Below, in pieces: positions 27,701-35,674 of a stretch of 64,000 bases of DNA. Numbering within the stretch: the stretch's first letter is position 1; each line of letters starts with the position of its first letter. Source of the DNA: Acidobacteriota bacterium (GTDB lineage: Bacteria; Acidobacteriota; Terriglobia; Bryobacterales; Bryobacteraceae). Under the pieces are notes generated by a model that saw only the letters and a list, made by a program, of their open reading frames with translations, was not told where the DNA came from and did not search any database. The DNA is taken from positions 62,001-126,000 of the forward strand of contig JAFKEE010000029.1 of assembly GCA_017307505.1 (NCBI GenBank), in the 5' to 3' direction. The translations under genes and the position numbers were made by a program.

Positions 27701-27984
27701 GGTTCAACACGGCCGCCTTCCAGGCTCCGCAGCAGTTCATTTTTGGGAACAGCCCGCGGTCCGGCCTGCGCGGCCCTTTCCAGAAGTCAGTGGATGCGAC
27801 GGTCTCACGGCAGTTCCAGCTGAGCGAGCGATTCCGGACAGACCTGCGCGGCGAGTTTTACAACCTTTTGAACACGGTGAACTTCGACGTGCCGGGCCAC
27901 ACTTTCGGCGCGGCCGACTTCGGCACGATTCAGAGTGCCCGTCCGGCGCGCACCATTCAACTGGGCTTGCGGTTCAGTTACTAG
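24769..27984 (+). CDS. TonB-dependent, Oar-like outer-membrane receptor with carboxypeptidase-regulatory domain
   Basis: A 1071-residue outer-membrane protein. Signal peptide (LRLPLVAGALLTVLCAQ), then a CarboxypepD_reg-like domain at about residues 25-110 (GTATDASGSALPNVVITITN, SGTYRLGSLSPGSYKLEAELAGF), then a plug (NRRMVAGLPMPNRAATSL, YPVFAIAGGRARNQNFTLDGG), then a long beta-barrel ending in alternating residues and aromatic Tyr (TIQLGLRFSY). This architecture is hugely expanded in Acidobacteria and is used for import of oligosaccharides or large molecules. The start is a GTG overlapping the PIG-L stop. Its converging neighbour begins 3 bp later. The substrate is not predictable from sequence. 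Confidence 0.92.
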   Translation: MNLRLPLVAGALLTVLCAQTGTSVLTGTATDASGSALPNVVITITNNDSGARSSSVTNESGTYRLGSLSPGSYKLEAELAGFDRFVRSPIPLNVSQVLAVDFSLQLGQTSNTVTVQEDLPLTETQSSSTGQLVNRRMVAGLPMPNRAATSLVALAPGVVMIDSGQGAENYPVFAIAGGRARNQNFTLDGGNVTNAVGLTRPQQMTSLPMDAMQEFRVISNNYSAENGHSTGGVITLSTRSGTNEYHGSVFEFLRNNVLDARNFFAAERPPLRLNQYGASLGGPIQKDRTHFFLTWEQTRQVSSTIALQTVPTLSQRAGDFSGLPAIFDPATTVGRVRQPFLNNTIPASRFDPVARNVLGYYPLPNRAGSANGANNYAANANSSLTRNIVVGRLDHQLRPSDQLSARYYINDSYIANTGSFANPVAAPDANWNDARIQSILAGHTHIFRPDLVNELKVSYLQRKFIDDRFGAFENLAAKVGLTGVSAAAFPNFNLPGYAPLSSNSMSRHQSPIRDTQFLESLSWLRGKHAFKFGAEYRMGSNNETRDRTSSGSFGITPLITGLPGVANTGSSLASLLLGEVNSVNIQASDPILSKASYWSWYVQDDWRATSNLTINYGLRWESELPRYVENNAQNSFDVSAMNPVSGTPGVVTFSGVDGVPRRAFRTDLNNWGPRLGFAWKAAHGFVVRGGGGVFYGPTVSNTIGDTASTGFSDAISLVVPQADFQSAIQLRNGVPVLPRQPLNAGFGAVGPGQKPNTSVGFFERDRPTPISYQYNFNIQRELAGGTVLETGYLANVSHHLTANDLTLNQVRPELMGAGDAQARRPFPQFSNVYWINPAIGNSTYHAGFLRTEKRFSRGMSFLAHYTFSKFIDDVASGNEYGDPQSYMDAYNRRLDKGLSGSDVTHRTVVSALYEVPVLRGLWNKALGGWQVGTFVTLQSGAPYTVVTAANTTNAFPAGATRPDLIAEPTAGTRTLSRWFNTAAFQAPQQFIFGNSPRSGLRGPFQKSVDATVSRQFQLSERFRTDLRGEFYNLLNTVNFDVPGHTFGAADFGTIQSARPARTIQLGLRFSY

Positions 27985-27987
27985 GCG

Positions 27988-29013
27988 TCAGGCGATGCGC
28001 CGGGATTTGGCCTGGTAGAGTTGCTCGTCGGCGCGGCGGAAAATGGAATCGGGGGTTTCGCCCCGCTTCCATTCAGCCACGCCGATCGAGGCGAGGATCA
28101 TCACTTTGATCCAGGCTCCATCGGCCTTGAAGGTGTACTCTTTGTTGAACTGGAGCCGGATCTGCGAGGCCCGCTCGTTCGCCTTGGCCAGACCGCAGTC
28201 GGGCAGGATGGCCAGGAACTCATCGCCGCCCCAGCGGCAGATCGTGTCCTGCCCGCGGACCGAGGAAGAGAGACGCTGAGCGAACTCGATGAGCACATTG
28301 TCGCCCGCCTGATGGCCCCAACGGTCGTTGATCCCCTTGAAGCGATCCATGTCGAACAGCAGCAGCGAGAACTGGCGTTTGTTGGCGATGAGGCCCTGAA
28401 TCCGGTGTTCCCCAGCCCGCCGGTTGGCGACCTTGGTGAGCGGATCCGTATTGGCCAGTTGCTCGGATTCGTCCAACCTGCTGCGGAAGGTCCGCAATTC
28501 CTCGCGCAACTGCTCCACTGCCTCTTCAGATCCCTTATGGACCTGCACCGCCACCTGCCGCAGCTCCACGATCTCGCGGGCCAGCCGCTTGCGGATCTCC
28601 GGCAGGTCGGACATCTGAGAAATGGCTTCCAGGTTTCTGGTGAACTCAGTCAGCTTGGAACTGTTCGTCTGCCCCTGCGCGGCAACGACCGCAGCCACCT
28701 GCGACAGGCATAAGAGAACCTTTTTGACTTCCTTCTCCTGCTGCCCAAGCAGCCGGCAGGATTTCTCCATGTACGATGCGAGTTCCTGCTCCAGCCGGAC
28801 GCGCGCCGTCCTCAACGAATCGAGCGTGATCGACTCACTGAGTTCCTCCGATAGTGCGCGCAGTTCTCTGCGATGATGGGCGGCCAGCGTCTCGGAAACC
28901 GGAACGAGGGACTCGCTGATGCTGTTGACTGCCGCCGCGTAGCTCGACTCGAGTTCGGAGCACAGACGATGACGATCGTCTGCTTCCAAGATGTGCTTTC
29001 TCAAAGAGATCAT
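27988..29013 (-). CDS. Diguanylate cyclase (GGDEF) with a coiled-coil N-terminus
   Basis: A 341-residue soluble protein. Residues 1-185 are helical and charged with coiled-coil character and no recognised sensor domain; residues 186-341 are the GGDEF cyclase that makes c-di-GMP from two GTP. The active motif GGDEF is at 262-266, and the inhibitory I-site RGQD at 253-256 has the standard five-residue spacing, so product feedback inhibition is expected. Substrate-binding LFDMDRFKGINDRWGHQAGD is intact. No membrane helix is present; the long helical region probably dimerises or binds a partner. It is encoded divergently from an HGSNAT-like membrane protein with a palindrome in between. Confidence 0.92.
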   Translation of the reverse strand: MISLRKHILEADDRHRLCSELESSYAAAVNSISESLVPVSETLAAHHRRELRALSEELSESITLDSLRTARVRLEQELASYMEKSCRLLGQQEKEVKKVLLCLSQVAAVVAAQGQTNSSKLTEFTRNLEAISQMSDLPEIRKRLAREIVELRQVAVQVHKGSEEAVEQLREELRTFRSRLDESEQLANTDPLTKVANRRAGEHRIQGLIANKRQFSLLLFDMDRFKGINDRWGHQAGDNVLIEFAQRLSSSVRGQDTICRWGGDEFLAILPDCGLAKANERASQIRLQFNKEYTFKADGAWIKVMILASIGVAEWKRGETPDSIFRRADEQLYQAKSRRIA

Positions 29014-29091
29014 GTACCACCCAACCGTTTGCTTTCCTGAGGATCATCGGCAGTTTGTGTCGCGGACTTAACAGAAACTTCCATTGAGTCT

Positions 29092-29109
29092 TCCTAATCT
29101 AAATTAGGA
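29092..29109. promoter_or_regulatory. Palindrome TCCTAAT-CTAA-ATTAGGA in the GGDEF/HGSNAT divergent spacer
   Basis: Perfect 7-bp arms (29092-29098 and 29103-29109) around a 4-bp centre, in an AT-richer part of the 180-bp divergent spacer. Its size and symmetry are those of a dimeric repressor or activator site; it is 79 bp from the GGDEF start and 84 bp from the divergent start. Confidence 0.4.
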
Positions 29110-29176
29110 CTGTTTAGTGCTGAATCAGAAGGTAGGTTGCGGGCCGAAGTCGAGCCTGGCGCGCGGCAGGCTATCC

Positions 29177-29182
29177 TATAGA
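29177..29182 (+). promoter_or_regulatory. Probable -10 element of the HGSNAT-like gene
   Basis: TATAGA 11 nt before the ATG at 29194, with no Shine-Dalgarno sequence between them. This is another case of a very short or absent leader. Confidence 0.4.
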
Positions 29183-29193
29183 GCACCCGCCTC

Positions 29194-30303
29194 ATGCCCA
29201 CAACAAGCACCTCCGAACGCCTGACCTCTCTGGACGCCTTTCGCGGCGCCACTATGGCGCTGATGGTTCTGGTGAACAACGCCGGAGATGGCGATCATAC
29301 CTACGCTCCGCTCAACCATGCGGAGTGGCACGGCTGGACATTGACCGACACGGTATTCCCGTCCTTTCTTTGGATAGTCGGCGTCGCGATGACACTCTCC
29401 ATGGCCAAGCGGCTGGCCAACGGAGCGGCAAAGATGCAACTGCTGAGGCAGGCGGTGCAGCGCGCTCTTGTGATCTATGGCCTCGGCCTGCTGGTGTATG
29501 CGTTTCCGCATTTCCATCTTTCGACGCAGCGGGTGCTGGGAGTGCTGCAGCGGATCGCGATCTGCTACCTGATTGTCACTGTCATCTACCTTACATGTGG
29601 GATTCGCGGCCAGATTGCCTGGATTGTCGGCCTGCTGGGTTCTTACTGGTTACTGATGGCCTATGCGCCGGTGCCCGGATTCGGCAGCGGACGGTTGGAT
29701 GTCGAGGGCAACTTCGCGCATTACATCGACAGCATTGTGCTGGGCAAGCATAACTATGCTTCAACGAAGACGTGGGATCCGGAGGGCATCGTGAGCACTT
29801 TGCCCTCGATCGCGACTGCCCTGTTTGGAATCATGGCGGGCCACATTCTGAAGCTGCGCAAGGAACTGGCGGAACGCACGAACTGGCTCTTCCTCACCGG
29901 CCTCGTGCTGATCGCCCTGGGCCTGATGCTCGATCCCTGGCTGCCCATCAATAAGAAGCTGTGGACCAGCTCCTTCGCGCTCTTCATGGCGGGCCTGGAT
30001 TTCGTCGTATTTGGAGCCTTTGTCTGGCTGGTGGATGCGCAGGGCTACAAGTGGTGGACACGGCCGTTCGTCATGCTGGGCATGAACGCCATCAGCATCT
30101 ACATGGTGTCGGAACTGCTGGCGGAGTCCCTGGGTTCGATCCACACCGCCTCGGGGTCACTGAAGTCGTCGATCTTCCAGAACGTATTCACGCCGATCGC
30201 GTCTCCGTACAACGCCTCCCTGCTCTATGCGCTGAGTTTCACGCTGCTGATGTTCGTGGTGGCTTACGGCATGCATCGCAAGGGATGGTACCTGCGGGCC
30301 TAG
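29194..30303 (+). CDS. HGSNAT/NagX-like multi-pass membrane acyltransferase family protein
   Basis: A 369-residue inner-membrane protein with about ten helices. The opening ERLTSLDAFRGATMALMVLVNNAGD and the following HAEWHGWTLTDTVFPSFLWIVGVAM match the heparan-alpha-glucosaminide N-acetyltransferase (HGSNAT) and DUF5009 families, where a His in the first loop region takes part in transmembrane acetyl transfer. FVMLGMNAISIYMVSELL near the C-terminus is also typical. The likely function is acetylation of an amino sugar or cell-wall glycan across the membrane using cytosolic acetyl-CoA. It stands alone on its strand; the downstream gene is convergent and touches its stop. Confidence 0.82.
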   Translation: MPTTSTSERLTSLDAFRGATMALMVLVNNAGDGDHTYAPLNHAEWHGWTLTDTVFPSFLWIVGVAMTLSMAKRLANGAAKMQLLRQAVQRALVIYGLGLLVYAFPHFHLSTQRVLGVLQRIAICYLIVTVIYLTCGIRGQIAWIVGLLGSYWLLMAYAPVPGFGSGRLDVEGNFAHYIDSIVLGKHNYASTKTWDPEGIVSTLPSIATALFGIMAGHILKLRKELAERTNWLFLTGLVLIALGLMLDPWLPINKKLWTSSFALFMAGLDFVVFGAFVWLVDAQGYKWWTRPFVMLGMNAISIYMVSELLAESLGSIHTASGSLKSSIFQNVFTPIASPYNASLLYALSFTLLMFVVAYGMHRKGWYLRA

Positions 30304-31362
30304 TTAGTGGATCGTAGACACGGCTTCGAGCAGGGCGTCGACGCTGCCCGCGCGCAGCAGCACCTGCAACCGGGGCTCGTCGACACCGCCGGCCCTTCCT
30401 AACAACTGCCTGGCCGGACCGGCCTGATCGGCCCCGCGCCAGCGCGCCATCTCCAGGAGCATGGGCCAGGCTCTGCCGCGGATCTCGCTGAGGAGTTTCG
30501 GATTCTGCTCTTCGCTGAGATTCAGCAGGAGGATCGCCGCGCGCTGCCGATCCGACCAATGGCCGGAGTGGAGCATGGCCACCAGTTCTGAGGCAGGAAC
30601 CCAGGCCGTGACGCGCATGTCCGTCCTCAGCAGCACCATCAGGGAACGGGTGGCATTGTCGCGGACGCCTTCATCGGGGTCGTGGCACGCCGCCACCAAA
30701 GCGTGGACCAGGACCCGCGAGCGGCGGCCGTAGCTGAGAAAGTGGGCGGCGATGGCACGATGCTGGGGATCGCCCGAGTTGCGCAGGATGCGGCGCAACT
30801 GTTCGCCATGGCGCATCGTGTAGTGGCGGATGGAGAGTTCGGTCTCCCGTAGCTTGATGTCGAGATCGGAAGAAGGCTTCACGGTATCGGACATTCCGGC
30901 CGCCTGCGCCTCCTGCCAGACGGCCCAGGAGGATTCGGCCAGGGCGAGGCCGCCGGCGGGCAGTCTCAAACGGGCGTGCGGAGCGGCGGAGAGCCGGAAC
31001 CCATCGCCCGGGCCATCGGGCCAACCGATAAAGATGGTCCAGGATTCTTCGGGCGATCGACGGTCGCAACAGACCAGGGCGACATCCGTGGCCTTGGCGA
31101 CGGTACGGATCCGGCCCAGGAGCTCGTTCATCTCCTGGGCGTTCACTTCGGAGCCTTCGTGGACGGGCAGCGCGGTGCGAAGGGAGGCCAGATCGTGTCC
31201 AGAGGCGCCGAAGAATTCAATGGCTCCGATGCGGACGCGGGTGGGTTGGGCCTGCGCCGCGAGGCAGAGAAGCGCGGCTGCAACGAGCCAGCGGACGGGT
31301 TTCGACGTAGGTGTCACCTGGGGTATGAGAGATTGTAACGTCAATCGCGTTGATTGGAACAT
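30304..31362 (-). CDS. Exported protein with a possible POTRA-like N-terminus and HEAT-like helical repeats
   Basis: A 352-residue protein. A hydrophobic signal (VRWLVAAALLCLAAQA) precedes a segment VRIGAIEFFGASGHDLASLRTALPVHEGSEV that looks like the first strand and helix of a POTRA domain. The second half is helical with HEAT-like units (ILRNSGDPQHRAIAAHFLSYG, HDPDEGVRDNATRSLMVLLR, SGHWSDRQRAAILLLNLS). Both modules mediate protein contacts, so a periplasmic scaffold is likely. The ATG at 31362 was preferred; a GTG at 31386 would extend it by eight residues. It is divergent from the DUF4097 gene across about 56 bp. No enzymatic motif was seen. Confidence 0.65.
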   Translation of the reverse strand: MFQSTRLTLQSLIPQVTPTSKPVRWLVAAALLCLAAQAQPTRVRIGAIEFFGASGHDLASLRTALPVHEGSEVNAQEMNELLGRIRTVAKATDVALVCCDRRSPEESWTIFIGWPDGPGDGFRLSAAPHARLRLPAGGLALAESSWAVWQEAQAAGMSDTVKPSSDLDIKLRETELSIRHYTMRHGEQLRRILRNSGDPQHRAIAAHFLSYGRRSRVLVHALVAACHDPDEGVRDNATRSLMVLLRTDMRVTAWVPASELVAMLHSGHWSDRQRAAILLLNLSEEQNPKLLSEIRGRAWPMLLEMARWRGADQAGPARQLLGRAGGVDEPRLQVLLRAGSVDALLEAVSTIH

Positions 31363-31418
31363 CGGAGCGGTCCCAATCGTACTCACAGCAGTACCATGTA
31401 CGAATGGGGAGGCAAATG

Positions 31419-32216
31419 ATGCGTGTGCCCGTGTTATGGATGACGGTGGCGGCGGCGGCAGCCGTGGTGGCGACGCCGGCGATGGGCGAAGAATGGACGA
31501 AGCAATGGTCCATCCAGGGGCAAGCCGACCTTAGGGTGGAAGTGGATGACGGCCGGGTGATCGTGCGCGGTGCGGATACAAACCAGATTGAAGCGCGAGT
31601 GATCACCACGGGGTGGAAAATCGGACCGGGTGGAGTGCAGATCACGCCGCGGCAGGAAGGCTCGCGCCTGGAGCTGGATGTCCGGACACCCCGCTTCAAC
31701 AACTGGATGGGCAACAACAACCGGTCGCTGCGGGTGGAACTGCGCGTCCCCAGGAATCTGGTGGCCAGTATCCGGACTGGAGACGGCTCCGTCCTGGCCG
31801 AGGATCTGCAGGGGTCGCTCCGGCTGCGGTCGGGCGACGGCAGCATCGAAGCGACGGGGGTGGACGGGAAACTGGATGCGGAGACGGGCGACGGCAGCAT
31901 CCGGACCCGCGGGCGTTTCGAGGTCCTCATGTTGCGTACCGGCGACGGGCGGATCGAAGCCGATGTGCTGCCGGGCTCCAAGATGGTCAGCGGCTGGGAA
32001 GTGAACACCGGCGACGGACACGTGGTGGTGCGTCTGCCCGAGAAGTTCGCCGCCGACGTGGACGCGCACACGGGCGACGGCCGGGTGGAACTCGAGTTTC
32101 CCATCAACACTTCGCGGCTGGACAGCGGCAAGGACGTCCACGGCAAGCTGAACGGCGGCGGGCCCACTCTGCGTATCCGCACGGGAGACGGGCCTATCCG
32201 GCTGGCCCGCATGTAG
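31419..32216 (+). CDS. Exported DUF4097-type beta-strand repeat protein
   Basis: A 265-residue protein with a signal peptide (RVPVLWMTVAAAAAVVATPAMG). It is followed by regular short beta-strand repeats, many containing T/S-G-D-G: RTGDGSVLAEDLQG, RSGDGSIEATGVDG, ETGDGSIRTRG, RTGDGRIEADV, NTGDGHVVVRLP and so on. This is the DUF4097 right-handed beta-solenoid pattern found in periplasmic or surface proteins near anti-sigma factors or adhesins. The ATG at 31419 was chosen because GGGGAGG (31406-31412) then has 6 nt spacing; an ATG directly before it is too close. Function unknown; each repeat could place a turn with an exposed Asp, possibly binding cations. Confidence 0.8.
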   Translation: MRVPVLWMTVAAAAAVVATPAMGEEWTKQWSIQGQADLRVEVDDGRVIVRGADTNQIEARVITTGWKIGPGGVQITPRQEGSRLELDVRTPRFNNWMGNNNRSLRVELRVPRNLVASIRTGDGSVLAEDLQGSLRLRSGDGSIEATGVDGKLDAETGDGSIRTRGRFEVLMLRTGDGRIEADVLPGSKMVSGWEVNTGDGHVVVRLPEKFAADVDAHTGDGRVELEFPINTSRLDSGKDVHGKLNGGGPTLRIRTGDGPIRLARM

Positions 32217-32249
32217 GCCTGTCCGGCGGGTGACCTGTAAGCTAGAACA

Positions 32250-33476
32250 ATGAGGAATTCCGGCGCATCCAGCGCCTTGCTGATCCACATTACCGGCCAC
32301 GACAAGCCGGGCCTGACGCATGCCTTGACCGAAATTCTGGCCTGGTACAACGTCCGCATCCTGGACATTGGACAGGCAGTAATTCATGACGGTCTCACGC
32401 TGGGCATCCTGGTGGAACTGACGCAGGAGATGAGGTCGTCCGCACTATTGACGGAATTGCTCCTGATGGCCCATCAGTTGGGCGTCCAGATTAAGTTCTC
32501 GGCCTCGTCGGCGGACGAATACAACGAGTGGGTGGCGGCGGCGAGTAAACAGCGATTCATCGTCACCGTACTGGGCCCCACCATCGAGGCCAGCCACATC
32601 TCCAAGGTCAGCGGGATTCTCACGGAAGGCGGGCTGAATATCGACCGGATCGACCGGCTCTCGTCGCGATCGCCCCTTTCGGCGCCGGAGGAACCAGGCC
32701 GGTTCTGCGTGGAGTTCAGCACCAGCGGCGGTAGCGCGGTGGCGGAGGACGAGGTTCGGACGAAACTGGCGGCACTGACGGAGGATGGCGAGATCGACAT
32801 CGCCTTCCAGCATGACTCCGTGTTCCGGCGGAACCGGCGCCTGGTAGCGTTTGACATGGATTCGACGCTCATCCAGGGCGAAGTCATCGACGAACTGGCG
32901 CGCGAGGCCGGAGTCGGCGAACAGGTGCAGGCCATCACGGAATCGGCCATGCGCGGCGAGCTGGATTTCCGGGCCAGCTTCCGGAAACGGGTTGGCTTGC
33001 TGAAGGGCCTGCCGGAGTCGGCGCTTCAGAATGTGATCGATCGGATTCCTCTGACCGACGGGGCGGAACGCCTGGTATCGACCCTGAAGAAGCTAGGGTA
33101 TAAAACGGCCATCCTGTCCGGCGGCTTCACGTTCTTCGGACGGGTGTTGCAGCAGAAGCTGGGCATCGACTATCTGCACGCCAATACCCTGGCCATCCGG
33201 GATGGGGTGGCGACGGGCGAGGTGGTGGGCGACGTAGTGGACGGCGCCCGCAAAGCCCAGCTTTTGCAGGAGTTGGCACAACGGGAAGGGCTCAGCCTGG
33301 AGCAGGTGATCGCGGTAGGCGACGGCGCCAACGACCTGCCTATGCTGCGCCTGGCCGGGCTTGGAATTGCCTTCCGGGCCAAGCCGGTGGTGAGGGCCAA
33401 CGCCAAGCAGGCGCTGAACAGCCTGGGGCTCGACGGGATCCTCTACCTGGTGGGCGTGCGCGACCGCGAAGTGTAA
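32250..33476 (+). CDS. serB: Phosphoserine phosphatase with two N-terminal ACT domains
   Basis: A 408-residue enzyme for the last step of serine biosynthesis, hydrolysing phosphoserine to serine. The first part (about residues 8-180) holds two ACT-type ligand-binding domains (LLIHITGHDKPGLTHALTEIL and IVTVLGPTIEASHISKVSGIL), expected to sense serine. The HAD catalytic core has the nucleophile and acid pair at Asp202/Asp204 (VAFDMDSTLIQGEVIDELA), motif II ILSGGFTFF and motif III GDGANDLPML. The length fits the long, mycobacterial-like SerB form. There is no clear Shine-Dalgarno; TAGAAC at 32243-32248 directly precedes the ATG. It is a single gene, not next to serA or serC. Confidence 0.94.
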   Translation: MRNSGASSALLIHITGHDKPGLTHALTEILAWYNVRILDIGQAVIHDGLTLGILVELTQEMRSSALLTELLLMAHQLGVQIKFSASSADEYNEWVAAASKQRFIVTVLGPTIEASHISKVSGILTEGGLNIDRIDRLSSRSPLSAPEEPGRFCVEFSTSGGSAVAEDEVRTKLAALTEDGEIDIAFQHDSVFRRNRRLVAFDMDSTLIQGEVIDELAREAGVGEQVQAITESAMRGELDFRASFRKRVGLLKGLPESALQNVIDRIPLTDGAERLVSTLKKLGYKTAILSGGFTFFGRVLQQKLGIDYLHANTLAIRDGVATGEVVGDVVDGARKAQLLQELAQREGLSLEQVIAVGDGANDLPMLRLAGLGIAFRAKPVVRANAKQALNSLGLDGILYLVGVRDREV

Positions 33477-33525
33477 CGGCTCGCATTCATCAAACTGTCA
33501 CAAACGTGACCTATTCTGACTGCGA

Positions 33526-33624
33526 ATGGGCCTTCCGATTCTTCTCCTCGTGGCGCTGGCCGCCGCTGTAATTGGATTGATGCTCTATAACGGACGCAAG
33601 GGCCGGCGCTGGGCCGGCCACTGA
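33526..33624 (+). CDS. Possible 32-residue single-helix membrane peptide
   Basis: A short frame encoding MGLPILLLVALAAAVIGLML followed by a basic tail, in the 200-bp gap after serB. One hydrophobic helix plus positively charged C-terminus is the pattern of real small membrane proteins, and TATTCT at 33512-33517 could be a -10 element. Its 3' end overlaps a GC-rich inverted segment. It could equally be chance; there is no independent support. Confidence 0.3.
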   Translation: MGLPILLLVALAAAVIGLMLYNGRKGRRWAGH

Positions 33625-33676
33625 CGGACTCCATCCCCACCGGGCCATTACGGTACGCTGTCAGGGGAGTTCGCCC

Positions 33677-35674
33677 ATGCTGCGCCGTCTTACCCTGATT
33701 CCGTTCCTGATTGGATCCTTGCTGCCCGCACAGACCTCGTCCCGCTGGAATCTGGCGTCCGACGGTGGCATCGAGTGGTCCGTCAAACCGGGTGAGGCGC
33801 ACCAGGATCAGATCGAAATGAGCGGGCGGCAGGTGTCCCTCATCGTGACCTATGGTGTCCGGAAAGACGGGACGTCCTACGCCGGGCACCAACTGGTCTT
33901 CCCCTCCCTGCGGACCATCCCGAACGACACACACGCGAGTCTTTCCTATACCTTCGCGGCGGAGGCGGCGCCAAGATACTTCGTCAATGGACGGCCGGTG
34001 CGCGGCGAGACGACGACCCGGATGCACCACCTGGGGCTGCTGACGATGGAGAGTGCGCTGGGGCGGCAGAAGGACGTCATGCTGGTGCAGACCATTTTTC
34101 CTTCCACACGCCGGCCGGCCGCTTTTCACACTTACTCTTTCAAGAACAACTCCACTAAGCCGTTGACGGTGGAGTTGGAAGAGACCCGGCAGGTGGCGAC
34201 AACCGCGGCGAGCCGGGGCGTGGATGGCTCGTTCGTGATTTCGGCCCGGACGTTGGATGCCGCGGTTCGGACGCTGGAACCGGGTGGCACCACGACGTTC
34301 AGTGTCGTCTTTACCGCCCGGCGTGCAGCGGAGCCCGAACCGCAGTTCGATGCAGGCGCGGAAGAACGCGACCGTCGGACGCTGGTCGCCGGCTATCTCT
34401 CCAAACTCCAGTTGGAGACTCCGGATCCCGTCCTGAATACCGCTTTTGCCTTCGCCAAGATCCGGACCACGGAGAGCATCTACGACACGGTGGGCGGCCC
34501 GATGCACGGACCTGGCGGCGGCGCCTACTACGCCGCGATCTGGGCGAACGATCAGGCGGAGTATGCGAACCCGTTCTTCCCGTTTCTGGGCGACGCGACG
34601 GGCAACGAGTCCGCACTGAACGCATACCGGCACTTCGCAAGATACATGAATCCCGAGTACAAGCCCATTCCCAGTTCCATCATTGCGGGCGGTCTGTCGT
34701 TCTGGAATGGTGCGGGCGATCGAGGCGACATGGCGATGATCGCCTATGGGGCTTCGCGCTTCGCTCTGGCTAACGGAGACGAGAAGACGGCCCGCACGTT
34801 GTGGCCGCTGATTGAATGGTGTCTGGAGTACTGCAAACGGAAGGTGACCCCAGCGGGCGTCGTGGCCTCCGACAGCGATGAATTGGAGGGCCGGTTCCCG
34901 GCCGGCAAGGCGAATCTGTCGACCTCGTCGCTGTATTACGATGCACTGCTGTCGGCGTCGACGCTGGGCCGGCAGTTGGGGCAACCGGCGGAAAAACTCA
35001 GTGAGTATGCCGGGCGCGCCAAAGCGGTGCGGGCAGCCATCGAGAGTTATTTCGGCGCCGAAATTTCCGGTTTCCACACATACCGCTACTACGACGGAAA
35101 CACGGTGCTGCGTTCCTGGATCTGCATTCCGCTGGCGATGGCGATCATGGATCGCGCCCAGGGCACCATCGACGCGTTGTTCTCCCCCACTCTTTGGACG
35201 GTGAACGGCCTGGCCACGCAGGCGGGCGACAAGACGTTCTGGGACCGGTCTACGTTATATGCGTTGCGCGGAGTGCTGGCGGCGGGCGCCACCGAGAAGG
35301 CCATGCAGTTCCTGTCCTACTACTCGCGGTTGAGACTGCTGGGGGACCATGTGCCGTATCCGGTGGAGGCCTGGCCGGAGGGCAATCAGCGGCATCTGGC
35401 GGCGGAGAGCGCCTTGTACTGCCGCATCTTTACGGAAGGGCTGTTCGGGATCCGTCCGACGGGCTTGAGTTCCTTCACGCTGACGCCGCGGCTCCCGAAG
35501 GAGTGGCCGGGCATGAAGCTGAAGGGCGTGCACGCGTTTGGGCAGACATTCGACCTGTCGGTGACTCGCCAGGGCGCTGAGCTCAAGGTCGTGGTGACGC
35601 CGGCCGGGCAGACGCCGATCGAGCGCACGATCAGCGCAGGCGCCTCGACGGAAATCCAGTTCGCTGCCCGCTAA
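33677..35674 (+). CDS. Exported six-hairpin glycosidase-like protein
   Basis: A 665-residue exported protein (signal LRRLTLIPFLIGSLLPA). An N-terminal beta-sandwich (about residues 20-230) is followed by an (alpha/alpha)6 barrel: TAFAFAKIRTTESIYDTVGGPMHGPGGGAYYAAIWANDQ, ASDSDELEGRFPAGKANLSTSSLYYDAL, TLWTVNGLATQAGDKTFWDRSTLYALRG, then a C-terminal beta domain. The layout is that of GH15/63/78/95-type enzymes, which invert alpha-glycosidic bonds with two acidic residues; candidates lie in the WANDQAEY and EAWPEGNQRHLAAESALY segments. I cannot assign a specific GH family. Start ATG 33677 has GGGGAG upstream. It converges with the RNase T2 gene, overlapping 4 bp. Confidence 0.75.
   Translation: MLRRLTLIPFLIGSLLPAQTSSRWNLASDGGIEWSVKPGEAHQDQIEMSGRQVSLIVTYGVRKDGTSYAGHQLVFPSLRTIPNDTHASLSYTFAAEAAPRYFVNGRPVRGETTTRMHHLGLLTMESALGRQKDVMLVQTIFPSTRRPAAFHTYSFKNNSTKPLTVELEETRQVATTAASRGVDGSFVISARTLDAAVRTLEPGGTTTFSVVFTARRAAEPEPQFDAGAEERDRRTLVAGYLSKLQLETPDPVLNTAFAFAKIRTTESIYDTVGGPMHGPGGGAYYAAIWANDQAEYANPFFPFLGDATGNESALNAYRHFARYMNPEYKPIPSSIIAGGLSFWNGAGDRGDMAMIAYGASRFALANGDEKTARTLWPLIEWCLEYCKRKVTPAGVVASDSDELEGRFPAGKANLSTSSLYYDALLSASTLGRQLGQPAEKLSEYAGRAKAVRAAIESYFGAEISGFHTYRYYDGNTVLRSWICIPLAMAIMDRAQGTIDALFSPTLWTVNGLATQAGDKTFWDRSTLYALRGVLAAGATEKAMQFLSYYSRLRLLGDHVPYPVEAWPEGNQRHLAAESALYCRIFTEGLFGIRPTGLSSFTLTPRLPKEWPGMKLKGVHAFGQTFDLSVTRQGAELKVVVTPAGQTPIERTISAGASTEIQFAAR

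Noticed and set aside
33443-35077. 544-codon minus-strand open frame opposite the six-hairpin glycosidase gene
   Set aside because: The plus-strand protein has a signal peptide and the expected (alpha/alpha)6 blocks; the antisense frame has neither start signal nor domain.
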